Shown here one piece after another: positions 43,548 to 53,750 of a stretch of 64,000 bases of DNA. This DNA is from Entoloma clypeatum. Taxonomy: Eukaryota; Basidiomycota; Agaricomycetes; Agaricales; Entolomataceae. The stretch is taken from contig OY751493.1 in assembly GCA_963565915.1 (NCBI GenBank), forward strand, positions 3,162,001 through 3,226,000. The letters run 5' to 3'. How positions within the stretch are numbered: position 1 is the stretch's first letter; every line of letters starts with the position of its first letter. Below the pieces are notes generated by a model that saw nothing but the letters and a program-made list of their open reading frames with translations, did no database searches and had not been told where the DNA came from. The position numbers were made by a program, and so were the translations under genes.

Positions 43548-43619
43548 GGATGGAGGACGATCGGGATCCGGAACCCAGCCACCATCAATGACCTGGTTAT
43601 GTAAGCCCTTGCCTCCAAT
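43548..43619. promoter_or_regulatory. Divergent intergenic region PA28 / TAF1 (72 bp)
   Basis: Just 72 bp lie between a proteasome activator start and a TFIID subunit start, so the two leaders probably overlap or are very short. Confidence 0.45.
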
Positions 43620-46600
43620 ATGGCCTCTCAGGAAGAAAACGATGCAATTTCGGCACTCACAGGCTTCTCTCTCAATCACCTTCTCGATGGCCTATCTCTA
43701 CCAGCAGGAAGCGGGCTGGCAAATCAACTTGGCATCTCTGGAATTCCATCGTTGAGCTCGGGACAGATATACAGCGACAAGTGGGACGAAGAGGGTGCAG
43801 TTGGTCCTGAACAAGGTCAAGACTGGGAAGATGAGATTGATAGAGAGATGCAGGAAGAGGGGTTAGAAGAGGCCTTCGTCAAGCAGGAGGTTCGTTCGCC
43901 TGACGGCATGCGACAGAAGCAGAAGCGCGTCCGTGTTGTCAAAAAGCTCGTTGAACGACCGAAGAGTGTATATGAGCGCTTTCCTGCATTTGAAAAGGAT
44001 AAAATTCTGGATTTCAGCGAACTCTTCAAAGGTTACACCGTTCGAAAATCTCGTCTTGTGAAGCGGCCGTTCCATAGTAAGCGAATTGCAACATCTCATC
44101 GGTGGACCCCTCTGTTCATATCATCTCAGTCGAGACCGTCTATCCTCGCAAGAGAGAAGTTCATAAAGGGTTCTTGGATGCAGTGGTTGGGGATACGAAA
44201 CGACAAGTGGAAAATAAACGTGTCGAAGATGTAGTATCGTCGGGAAGCGTTGAATCTGATCTCCGTCAGGCCCTTGAAGTGCGTCACTTATAATTTGCTG
44301 CTGAAGCAAAACATTTGAACGTTCGAAATGGCAATCTAGGCACGGGGCGATGCCGACATCCCTGTCAACATATCATTGCATGATCGCACATTCGACCTTG
44401 TCTTGCTTTCTAATTGGGAAGACCAGATCGTCATTGAACCAGATCCCACTGGAGCCCAAGCCGCTCATCTCGAGCACAATCTTACAAATCCCACAAACAA
44501 GGTCTTGGAATCCGGAGCATGGACGCAAAGCATTGTCTGGGGTCCAAATGTTCCATTCAGGGATTTCACCCAGTTAGAGTTCAACCATGAGGACGACGTC
44601 GTCCCTGATCCTCGCGCTGGTACGCCGATATTCAAGAACGGGCATTCCACATCACTAACCTACTGTCAGCGGAAATTCTTCGACCACGAAAGAGATTGCG
44701 GGCAGATGGTGGACTTGTCCGCGACAGGTTCAACATATCAAATGACCACTTCTACGAGGTAGCTAAGGAAGGAGGTCGTCATCGCGTCCGGCAAACATTT
44801 GGACAACTTTCTGTGGAACATGCGTACCCAGCCCAGAAACTTCAACTTCCCTTTGTAAGAACCTTGCTCCTCTGTTCCTCCTCGTGTGTCTTATGTTCCA
44901 TTAGTACAAAACGCGCTTGTCGAAACAAGAGGCCCGCTCATTCCACAGGCCTGCTCTTCAATTCCCTTTGAATATTGAACTACGGTTCAGCAAAGTTCGC
45001 ACCGCCAAGAAGAAGAAAGATAAGGCTGGTAGAAAACTAGGAAAGGGGGGCAACATTGGAGAAGGATTGCACAAGACCAGTGATTTGAGCCTGCGCGACA
45101 CTAGTAACTTTGTCTTGTGGGAATATTCGGTCAGTAGAGCCAACCATCTTCAAATGAATCTGACCCCCAAGTCCGGGAGCAGGAGGAGCATCCCCCTATC
45201 ATCCCCAACTTTGGAATGGGAAGTGCGTTGGTGAACTATTATCGGAAAAAAGACGAAAAAGATGATCACGTACCCAAGGTAAGCATGTGAGTCGTTGCAA
45301 AAGAATGCGCTAAAACCATGTGCAGTACGACCTTGGAGTACCTTTTGTCCTCGAGCCTCAAGATGAGTCGCCATTCATGAAGTTCGGGTATGTCTATCCG
45401 GGACAGACGATGCCCGCCTTATACAATAACCTTGTACGCGCGCCTCTCTTTCGTCATAAGCCTTACCACACAGATTTCATTGTTGTGAGGTTCGCAACAC
45501 CGTCTTCGCCTTTTGACTTGTGGGTAGCTTACAGTCCTTTAGGAGCACTGTTAAGGGTGACACAAAGTATCACATTCGAGAAATCAAAAACCTCTTTGTA
45601 GTGGGGCAGACCTACCCGATCACTGAAGTCCCCGGCCCACATTCACGAAAGATTACGAATACTATCAAGTTCCGGTTACAAATAATTGCTTTCAAGTTGC
45701 TCAAAAAAAGCCAAGGAGAAAGACTGAAAATTTCTCGGCTTATGAAGTACTTTCCTGATCAAAATGAATTGCAAATGAGACAGAGACTGAAAGTGAGTTT
45801 CTCTTATCTCAACCCACATAACTATATTTACCGCAAACGAGGAATTTATGGAATATCACAGACGTGGTCCACATCAAGGCTTCTGGCGTCTCAAGCCCAA
45901 TTGGACAATCCCGTCTGATGCCGATATGCTGAAAATGGTCGGGCCGGAGCAAGTAGTCCTGACTGAAAGTATGCAAGTTGGACAGCGGCATCTACAAGAT
46001 TCGGGATACAGTCACACCGCAGACGTGGCAGATGGTGACGAGTCCAATTTGTCCATTGAACAACAGTTGGCTCCCTGGATAACGACCAAGAATTTCCTTT
46101 TCGCAACGCAAGCCAAAGCCATGCTGCGTTTGCATGGTGAGGGTGATCCAACCGGCCGTGGAGAGGCGTTTAGCTTTATTCGAATCTCGATGAAGGACAT
46201 TTTTGTGAAAGCGGGAGAAGATTATGACCAGAAAATGGGTAAGTTTTTTTTTGAATTTTGCTGGGTTTTGAGTTTAGGCTCACGTCTGACGACCGACAGC
46301 GGAAGCTGAGAATAGACCAAAATCGGCACATCGATATAATGTTGCAGAGCAACAACTCATCTACAAGTCCGAGATTGAGCGAATATGGAAGGCACAATTT
46401 GATTCCCTCAGTCGAAAGAATGAGCCAGAATTGACCGCGGAGGACGAGGCAAAGGATAAGAAGTTCCAACAACAAGCTTCCGCTCGTCCCGACAACGGGC
46501 CCTATTCACACGCCATGTCGCCTTCACTGGCAGGTTCCAGACCTTCCTCACCCGGCTTTGATCGTGGGTTTTCGATGGATCGAGACAGAGAAGCTAGTAT

Positions 46601-47465
46601 GGGTCCGGACGGCAACAGGAGAGTTCTGCGAATCAAGAGACTCGTGCGTGGATGCTGTGTCGCTGTCTTTCCTGATTGATTCCACTCTGTAGGTGGACGG
46701 TGTTTGGAACACCGAAATTATTCGCGATGCGGCCGTTATACGGGCGTATGTGCGAGGTCGACAAGTTATCGAAGAAGAGGCTACTCATGCAGACAGCCTG
46801 GCACCTACAGGCGACGCCGACAAAGATAAACGGGCAAAGAAGAGGTGCGTGTTCTTGTCGAACGATATCCATACCTGCCCTTACGATACGCTTCTCAAGG
46901 CTCGAGGAAGAAATTGCAAGGATGAAGAAAAACCAAGAGAGACGTCTACATCGGAAGAATGCAAAAATCGTCAAGGAAGGAGGCACGCCTATGCAACTCA
47001 ATCGGCCGTTGAAGCCCGATACAACGGTATGCTGATTCGTGAATGCTCGTGGGCGTGTTGATAACAAATTACTTTCAAGCGTCGCTGTGGGCACTGTGGC
47101 CAGATGGGACATATGAGTGTGTATCAATTTCTTCTTCTTTTTCGCGTGTCGCCGCACAAGGCACCGACATCCATCATCATCCAGAAACCAATCGAAAATG
47201 TCCACGCTGGGCTGAATTCAACAGCGGGACGGCTCCTGCTACACCCTTACCGCCCAGCTCTGCGACAAGCCCTCCTCCCATGAGCGCAGGCCTACCCAGC
47301 CTAGGTTTCAATCGAGGACCCTCAAATGGGGCTTTTGGATTCCCCGCCGCGGTGCCGTCGCCGTTGGCTACCAGCCCTCCAATGTCAGCCATGGAGGACA
47401 ATGCAAATCCTTCCACGTCATCCGCTGCAAATCCGAAGATTAAGCTTACATTGAAACGCACTTGA
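43620..47465 (+). CDS. TAF1: Transcription initiation factor TFIID subunit 1 (TAF1)
   Basis: TAF1 is the largest TFIID scaffold and contacts TBP, TAF7 and promoter DNA. The start MASQEENDAISALTGFSLNH opens an acidic N-terminal part. The central DUF3591 domain is spread over about ten exons: RTSNFVLWEYS-like block (SLRDTSNFVLWEYS), EEHPPIIPNFGMGSALVNYY, YDLGVPFVLEPQDESPF, VVRSTVKGDTKYHIREIKNL, FVVGQTYPITEVPGP, ITNTIKFRLQIIAFKLLKK, QGFWRLKPNWTIPSD, LAPWITTKNFLFATQAKAML and MKDIFVKAGEDYDQKM. Near the end a zinc knuckle CGHCGQMGHMKTNRKC is rebuilt across an intron, then a Pro/Ser tail ending KIKLTLKRT. There is no bromodomain, as in yeast Taf1. Some intron edges in the middle were not fixed exactly. 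Confidence 0.93.
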
Positions 47466-47745
47466 CACCTGTTTTGACTCTCATGACAAGTCACATCGAG
47501 CATGTACATTTATGTATCATATTTACACCTGTTCTTTAAAAGATTAAAAATGATTGTACATATTACTGTAATGTGTTCGAAAAAGAAAAAAGAGATCAAA
47601 AAGGAAGGGCTTGAATGTATGTACCTGCATATAATGCAGTATACTAAATTTGATGAGATGGGTAGATTTCAGGAGCACAACGCGGAATGTTCGTTCTTAA
47701 ACTTTGTGTTGATAGAAACGATGAGGTCAAGAATCAACTTGGCAT
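47466..47745. other. 3' region of TAF1 up to the assembly gap
   Basis: 280 A/T-rich bases. On the minus strand a frame AKLILDLIVSINTKFKNEHS to a stop leaves the gap; it might be the end of the pacC-like gene, but that cannot be shown. The base pair content otherwise looks like 3' flank. Confidence 0.4.
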
Positions 47746-47945
47746 NNNNNNNNNNNNNNNNNNNNNNNNNNNNNNNNNNNNNNNNNNNNNNNNNNNNNNN
47801 NNNNNNNNNNNNNNNNNNNNNNNNNNNNNNNNNNNNNNNNNNNNNNNNNNNNNNNNNNNNNNNNNNNNNNNNNNNNNNNNNNNNNNNNNNNNNNNNNNNN
47901 NNNNNNNNNNNNNNNNNNNNNNNNNNNNNNNNNNNNNNNNNNNNN
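47746..47945. other. Assembly gap (200 N)
   Basis: A run of exactly 200 N. The round number suggests a placeholder of unknown true length. It interrupts the pacC-like gene. Confidence 0.99.
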
Positions 47946-48878
47946 GTGCCATACCTGGAAAAGATATGGGTTAGTTGTGTTTGCAAAACGAAGATTGATG
48001 ATAGTTACGAGGATCATAGGAGGGATTGACGCGACGTTTCTTCACGTCACTAAAGAAGGCGTCGACGGTGTATTCATCATCATGTGACCTTTTTGAGCCA
48101 GCCGAGATGGAATCTGTTTCCCAGGGAGATAAATGTTGGTTCTGGGTGAAAACATGGTTTGATGAGGGATGGGCAGAGTGAGGGACGTCTGCAAAAGGGT
48201 TTGAATGAAATGAAATGGGAGGAAGGAAAGACGGACCATTGGGTTCAACTGAGGAATGAGAATTTGAGCGGACGGAATGGGGTCTGGGGTTTGAGCAGAC
48301 TGAGGGTGAATTTGATTTTACATCGGGGAAGCAAGAGACAGGACCGCCGCGGACCCTGGTGATGTAGGCAGGATCGACGACGGTGATGGCCTTGGAGTGT
48401 TTGTGTTGGACGTGGTGTTCCTCGGTATGGATCTTTTCGTGTTTCTTGAGATCCTGGGGCCGCTTGAAGGACTTGCTGCATATCTTTGGGGGGGGGACGA
48501 TGAGACGGGGGAAGATGGTTAATGGGACGATTTACCTCGCAGACATGGGGCTTGAGCGGGGTGTGAACTGGAGGATGGGAGTGAGAGAGAGAAGTAAAGA
48601 GGGAGGTGCGGGGACAGACCTCTGAGATGGCTGGTGATGTGGTCGCGCTTTGCACACGAGGTGCCGCAGTCCTTCCACTTGCAGGTGAGACAGAGATTGT
48701 TGGTGCTCTTCCTGCCAATGTGGTCGTTGCAGAGGTGGTTGTAGAGGGCCTCGGGGCTGGGGAATGCGAGGATGCAGTCGAGCCAGAGACACTTGTGAGG
48801 GCGGTCTGCGTCGTCGGGGGGTGCTGATGCTGAGGGGGAGGAGTCGGAGGGGGCCATTGGGAGCATCCAGGGAATCAT
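47946..48878 (-). CDS. pacC: pH-response transcription factor PacC / RIM101 (3' end lost in the gap)
   Basis: PacC controls genes for growth at neutral to alkaline pH and binds 5'-GCCARG. Exons are 48620-48878, 48536-48567, 48009-48483 and 47946-47954, the last running into the gap. The three C2H2 fingers are clear: [20 protein letters not shown], the hallmark GRKSTNN then [20 protein letters not shown], and [20 protein letters not shown] with [10 protein letters not shown]. After a Ser/His-rich part the block [20 protein letters not shown] is the family nuclear signal region. Met 48878, 48866 or 48857 could start it; MAPSDSSPS at 48857 is the shortest. The C-terminal regulatory tail is not visible, so pH-dependent processing cannot be judged. 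The upstream gap holds an array of GCCAAG sites. Confidence 0.9.
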
Positions 48879-48903
48879 GAGAGTGATGTTTTTAAGACAC
48901 AAA

Positions 48904-48962
48904 GCCAAGCCAAGCCAAGCCAAGCCAAGCCAAGCCACAGCCAAGCCAAGCCAACAGCCAAG
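48904..48962. repeat. (GCCAA)n array: nine GCCAAG PacC consensus sites
   Basis: A pentanucleotide repeat in three blocks. GCCAAG starts at 48904, 48909, 48914, 48919, 48924, 48929, 48940, 48945 and 48957, so nine overlapping or near copies lie in 59 bp. GCCARG is the published PacC consensus. The array sits 26 bp upstream of the pacC-like start at 48878, with the sites in reverse orientation relative to the gene. It may also be read as a simple microsatellite. Confidence 0.9.
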
Positions 48963-48977
48963 CCGGGCTGGCCCTGT

Positions 48978-48991
48978 CTTGGCATGCCAAG
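48978..48991. promoter_or_regulatory. Palindromic pair of PacC sites
   Basis: CTTGGCATGCCAAG is a perfect 14-bp palindrome made of two inverted GCCAAG sites sharing a central AT. It stands apart from the pentanucleotide array, 100 bp upstream of the pacC-like start, so it is not just part of the repeat. Confidence 0.6.
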
Positions 48992-49010
48992 CCCAAAAAT
49001 AGATGTACTA

Positions 49011-49694
49011 CTAGGTGTCCTCGTTAACTCGCAGCACCTTGACCCACTCCCGGTAATTAAACTTCCCTTGTCTGTCTGTAAACGGCCCCTTCAGAAATCG
49101 ATCCATCTTTTCCTCCAGTCAGTCTCTTCTTTCACAAAATATTCCCGTCATTCTCACCTCGCGTTCGTCCATCCGCTCCCCAACCTCCCCAAGCCACTTT
49201 CGCATCTCCTCCGCCTTCACAAATCCAGTGTCGTCCTCATCAAACGACGAAAACGCCTCCAATAGCTCGTTCTCCGTGTCAAATTCAAACAGCCGCTCGC
49301 TCATCATCGTGAGGAACATTGTAAAGTTGATCCCCCGATCACCGCCTCCTTCCTCGGTGTACGACATTCTACCGTGTCCACCCGGCCGCGCACTCAACAG
49401 ATCTTCCATCGTCTGTCTCGATGGTGTTATTCCTGCGTAATCCTTGAGCCTTTCATCTCAACAAACAACTGGTGGTTTACCAAGACTCGCAAAGATCTCC
49501 TTCAAGTCGCCTTCGGTCACCAATCCATCCTTGTCGTGGTCAATCAACTGGAACGCTTCCTTGAATTGCTGGATCTGAGGCGCTTGGAACAGCGAAAACA
49601 CCCCTGACGGTTCACGCCTCGCCCGAGACTTTTCCATCTTGGCCACTTTGGAAGGCGGGATCCCCGGCGACAGGTGGTCTGGATATCGCGACAT
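49011..49694 (-). CDS. Myosin II regulatory light chain (Rlc1-like EF-hand protein)
   Basis: Exons 49481-49694, 49158-49432 and 49011-49106 give 194 aa. The start MSRYPDHLSPGIPP leads to RREPSGVFSLFQAPQIQQFK, where Ser30 is placed like the phosphorylated Ser of animal regulatory light chains (RATSNVF). One good calcium loop follows at residues 52-63 (DHDKDGLVTEGD). Later EF-hands are degenerate (DEDDTGFVKAEE still has Asp/Glu at key places), and the end is GKFNYREWVKVLRV, the light-chain signature. Such proteins bind the myosin II neck at the cytokinetic ring. Calmodulin and calcineurin B are excluded by the N-terminal phospho-motif and the C-terminal block. Confidence 0.85.
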
Positions 49695-49837
49695 TGTAAT
49701 TGATGATAAAGCTCCAGTCCTTGGCAATCGCTCTGAAACTCAAAAAGTCCCAACGGGGATACATTACATAAGCAGTCTCAATACGAATACTGTATGCTCC
49801 CGCGGCAAACGCTTGGTACTCTCCGATGCGTGCCTCT

Positions 49838-50822
49838 TTACCCCTTGATATTTTGTGAGTATTCTCTCCACATCAAGGACAACACCCAATACTTGGGCAG
49901 CCACCTGAAAATCTTGAACAGCCAAGCTTTCCCACCCGTCGACAAATACAGCGGTGGATTTTTCGCCAACGCCGTCCCAACAACTCGTCTCGCAAACTCC
50001 TCGGTACCCATGGACGCTGACGATTGGCTCGCAAAGGTTCGTTTCAGTATGTTCGGCAGGAAAGCCGAGTACAAGGAATCATCCGGCAGCTTAAACCGCG
50101 CGGCTCCGTTGGCCGAGATATTTGACACCACCGATGCAGGCGCAACATGAAGAACGGATATGTCAAACGGCCAGCACTCCATAGCCAGTACATCGCTGAT
50201 GCTCTGCATAGCAGCCTTGGTAGCACAATACAACCCGTTCCATGGCGTAGCACTATCAGACACAACATCAGCATGTGGCAGGTCAATGGAGAGATTGTGT
50301 ACTCGCGTTTCCCCAACGACAGAGCCGATGTTGACAATCAGGCCGCTTCGGCGCTTCGCCATGCGAGGTATAACAGCCCTCGCCAGCCGGAGAACAGCAA
50401 ATGTATTTGTATCGAAAATATCCTTCACGTTTTCAAACGGTTGATCGATGAGAGGACCTGTAAGCAGGAAAGTCAAGATGAACTGTGCTCGGGTCAAGTG
50501 TTCCCTCACCTGGGTAAAAGATTCCCGCATTGTTAACCACAATGTCAATCTTTCCATCAACCTCCAAGATGTGTTGGACGACCCCCTGGACATCATCGTC
50601 GCTCGTCACATCTAGAGCCAGTTTCTCGACAGTTGCATGATGGAACTCCCCAATTGTTTCCACGTTGCGCGACGTGGCATACACTTTGCAACCTCGTCGA
50701 GCAAATGCATCGCACCTGCGCAACTCTGAGAAAGGTTTTGGGCGAGTCAGTGGAAAAATGACATACAATGCAAAGCCGATACCGCCCGTGGAGCATCCGG
50801 TCACCAGAACGATGCAAGTCAT
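49838..50822 (-). CDS. Short-chain dehydrogenase, AYR1-like (1-acyl-DHAP reductase type)
   Basis: The Rossmann start is VLVTGCSTGGIGFAL (TGxxxGIG), then CDAFARRGCKVYATSRN, NNAG in KIDIVVNNAGIFYPG, the Ser of NIGSVVGE, and YCATKAA with the catalytic Tyr and Lys. The order fits a classical SDR. The TGCSTGGIG start and the tail with a hydrophobic, aromatic patch (WLFKIFRWLPKYWVLSLMWR) are typical of the Ayr1 family, which reduces 1-acyl-dihydroxyacetone phosphate on ER and lipid droplets. Introns lie near 50700-50770 and 50460-50510. Substrate choice is inferred. The start is 55 bp from that of the secreted PLC-like gene. Confidence 0.85.
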
Positions 50823-50877
50823 CTTAGTTACCGTGAAAGAACATCTTCTACTCCGACATTCTTTTAACCCTTAAAGA
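50823..50877. promoter_or_regulatory. Divergent intergenic region AYR1-like / PLC-like (55 bp)
   Basis: Only 55 bp between start codons, A/T-rich near the PLC-like start. No named site. Confidence 0.4.
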
Positions 50878-52368
50878 ATGCTTTTCTCTCCATATCTCAC
50901 GCAGGTCGTGATCCTTCTTATCCTATCTTCGGTTCAGGGACACACTATACAGGGCCGCGCATCGGCCGCTCAACGCGCCACTGTTTGCAACGGCCATGCC
51001 GACTTGTGCGGTCGTGGCTACGGGACAGTGTCCTTCGTCGGCGCTCACGACTCATATGCAATTGGCGTCGATAACTGTACGCACCATGCCTGTCCGCCCC
51101 TCGTCAACCAACTCATCCTTTGCTACAGTGGCTGTAAACCAAGATCAAAACAGTGCGTTTCGTTCCATTCCCTTTTGTATCGGAGACATATCAACAGAGA
51201 GACGTAGTCACGCAGCAGCTGAATGACGGCATTCGTATGTTGCAGATGCAGGCCCACCTGCAGAACGGCGTTATCAGGTTGTGTCATACAAGCTGTGTCG
51301 GTCCCTTTGCATGATTGGCTTCCTTTTTTTAAAGTGTACCAACGGATTCAACAGTTTCTCTTCGACGGAGGTAGCTTGCAAGGTTATCTTGCTACGGGTA
51401 ATGTCAGCCACCGCTCGAACTCCATGTTTGCTAAACATGAGGGTTTCCAGTCAAAACCTGGATGGATGCAAATCCCACCGAAGGTGTGTGCATCCGTTAT
51501 CCCACACAGCACGACCCCCTGCTTTACGTCTCAACCTGACAGTCGTATCACTTCTGATCGTCAACATCGACAACGTGGGTGCGGCACAATACGATACAGC
51601 GTTCAAGGCCGTGGGTCTCGATTCCATATCATACGTCCCTACCTCTTCACCAGTAGGCCTATCGAATTGGCCGACCCTTGGATCTATGATCGATTCGGGA
51701 AAGCGTTTGGTAACTTTCCTTGATAACGGAGCTGATCCAGCTGTCGTGCCGTACCTGATTGATGGTTCTTCATCTTCGCTTGTCTTTGTCTCATGATCAT
51801 GGCATCTGACATCCATGCTTATCGCAGAATTCGCCAACATATGGGAAACCGCATTCAACGTCATTGATCCAACTCAATTTGACTGTGCTGTGAATCGAAC
51901 CAAGGGAGACCCAAGTACCCAACTGTATCTCATCAATCATTTCCTTGATAAGATTGTTCTTGGCCAACCTGCACCGGATATTTCCAGAGCGAATGTGACG
52001 AATGCCGCCACTGGAGCTGGATCGCTGAATGCTCATGTCGATACTTGTGTTTCCGTCAACTCGAGACCACCCAACTTTTTGCTCGTAGATGTGAGTGCAC
52101 ACGCCGTCATTGACCCTATGATCACTGACGCTTTGGTTTCTAGTTTTATGAGTTTGGTGGCGGCTCTGTCTTTCAAGTAGCGGCCAGCATCAACAAAGTC
52201 ACTTACAACCCCACTGCCACCATTGCTCAGCCTGCATCCTCCAAGTCGTCCTCTTCTACGCCTTCTACGTTAAGCAGCAATGCTATGTCAATGTCTACTG
52301 GCAGGCCCATAACTGTATCACAAGTGATGGTCATCGCTATGGCCGTTGGAGCGTGCTTCTTGCTTTAG
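50878..52368 (+). CDS. Secreted, probably GPI-anchored PLC-like phosphodiesterase
   Basis: The start MLFSPYLTQVVILLILSSVQG is a signal peptide. VCNGHADLCGRGYGTVSFVG leads to AHDSYAIG, the first catalytic-type His of the PI-PLC X fold, and then QLNDGIRMLQMQAHLQ and the second His in RLCHTSC. EVVSLLIVNIDN and GKRLVTFLDN follow the same fold. The C-terminal Ser/Thr-rich segment (KSSSSTPSTLSSNAMSMSTG) and final hydrophobic stretch VMVIAMAVGACFLL look like a GPI-anchor signal. Fungal members are extracellular or wall-bound with no proven substrate. About five introns interrupt the gene, for example near 51079-51140 and 52092-52143. Confidence 0.85.
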
Positions 52369-52492
52369 TCTTGCTTTCATCATATCCACAACTTTACATG
52401 GACGCTATCATTGTGCTATCTCACGAGTCTGGACATTACTTCTGTTGAATTCAATCCAAGTAATCAAACTGGGTAATTGAATGATGTGACCT

Positions 52493-53645
52493 TCACCGTT
52501 TTCGCTCCAAACGCCATTTATAAACCCTCGGTTTGTACGTCTTTTCGTCGACTTTCTGCACCAAATTCTGTCGTCTTCCCTTGCGAGCGTCGATCTCGTC
52601 CTCGTCCTCTTCTTGGTCATCGGAATCTCCTTCAACCTTTTCTGGGGCCCGTACTTTCTTTCGGGCACCCTTGCCCATCATCAGCCGCTGCATTTCGAAT
52701 TCTCGTTGGGCATATCGCATTTGCTTGTCTCGTGCCAGGCGAGCTGAGAGCTCTTTCAAGAGTCGACGTCGATTTTCCTTCAATTCGCCTGGATTGTTGC
52801 CCAAAGTTTCTGAAGCATTTTCGACCCAGGATTCGGCCCTTTTCGAAATCTTGGGCTTCTTTGTTTTCCAGCCCAAATCTATCGCTTCTTCTTCCATGTT
52901 CATACTGGATTCAGCGTTGGCATCGGCAGTGCTGGAGTTGGGAGGTTGATAACGACGTGCTGTCAAAGTGATTAGATTTCGCGTTTCAGACAATTATAGA
53001 GTTATACCTTCTTCCTCGTTCTCTACGAAAACAATATGATTATGTTTGCGTCTTGGTTTCGTATGGGACGATGCAGCGATGATTCCAGCGTCACTGAGAA
53101 TTTGACGTTCCTCCTCGTCGAGATCATCACCCGCAGTTTCCTCTGAAGATTTCAACAAGTCCGCCATCGCCATTAGTTGACCTTTGAGTTTATCAATTTT
53201 CTGTACGTCTGGATCTCAATCATTGGATTTCTAAGAGGAAGAATAGAATACACCTTCAGATTCGCTAAACGCATGGTTCGGACGTAGTTTTCGTCCTGTG
53301 TCTTGAGGACTTTGACTATGTCGGTTGGAAGGGCTACATTGCCTCTGCTTTTGATGTGCACGCCACCCTTGAGATATCAAGAATCAGAAATACATAGGAA
53401 CATTCATCGACACCGGTGCTTACCTTTGTCTTCTCACTTCGCATGGAAAAGTAGAATTCATCCTTGTTTCTTTCTGCAGCCTTCTGCTTCAAGCGGTTCA
53501 ACCTGTCCTGCTTCGAATGGTAGTCCCTTGCTCGCTTGACATAGTCTGCATGCTTTTCGAGAATTCCAAGCTTGGAGCGATGAGCGAGCTGAGAGCGCTC
53601 CTTGTGGTTGCGGCGATGAATTGAATTCCGGAGGGACGAGGTCAT
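52493..53645 (-). CDS. UTP11: U3 snoRNP-associated protein UTP11
   Basis: Utp11 belongs to the SSU processome that makes 18S rRNA. The start [20 protein letters not shown] and [20 protein letters not shown] are the family N-terminus, followed by [19 protein letters not shown], the GGVHIKSRG part across an intron, [20 protein letters not shown] and IVFVENEEE. It ends in a basic tail ([13 protein letters not shown]). The protein is longer than yeast Utp11 because of acidic and Lys-rich inserts. Three or so introns are present. The start is 105 bp from the divergent zinc-finger gene. Confidence 0.92.
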
Positions 53646-53750
53646 CTTATAATAAGCTTGTGACAGGAAGTGTGACTGCCGAGTTTATCTCAAAAAAACC
53701 ACCGCAATTTCGTGCTGAAAATCATAACCCCATAGCAGTTGGTCCCAATT
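53646..53750. promoter_or_regulatory. Divergent intergenic region UTP11 / zinc-finger gene (105 bp)
   Basis: 105 bp between start codons. No clear site seen. Confidence 0.35.

Noticed and set aside
47466..48050. ORFs running through the N gap
   Set aside because: They consist of unknown residues and reflect only the placeholder bases.
48519..48944. Extension of the pacC-like ORF upstream into the repeat ([15 protein letters not shown]...)
   Set aside because: The initial Met is a TTG codon, and the WLGLA repeat is merely the translated pentanucleotide array; a start at 48878 or 48857 is more likely.
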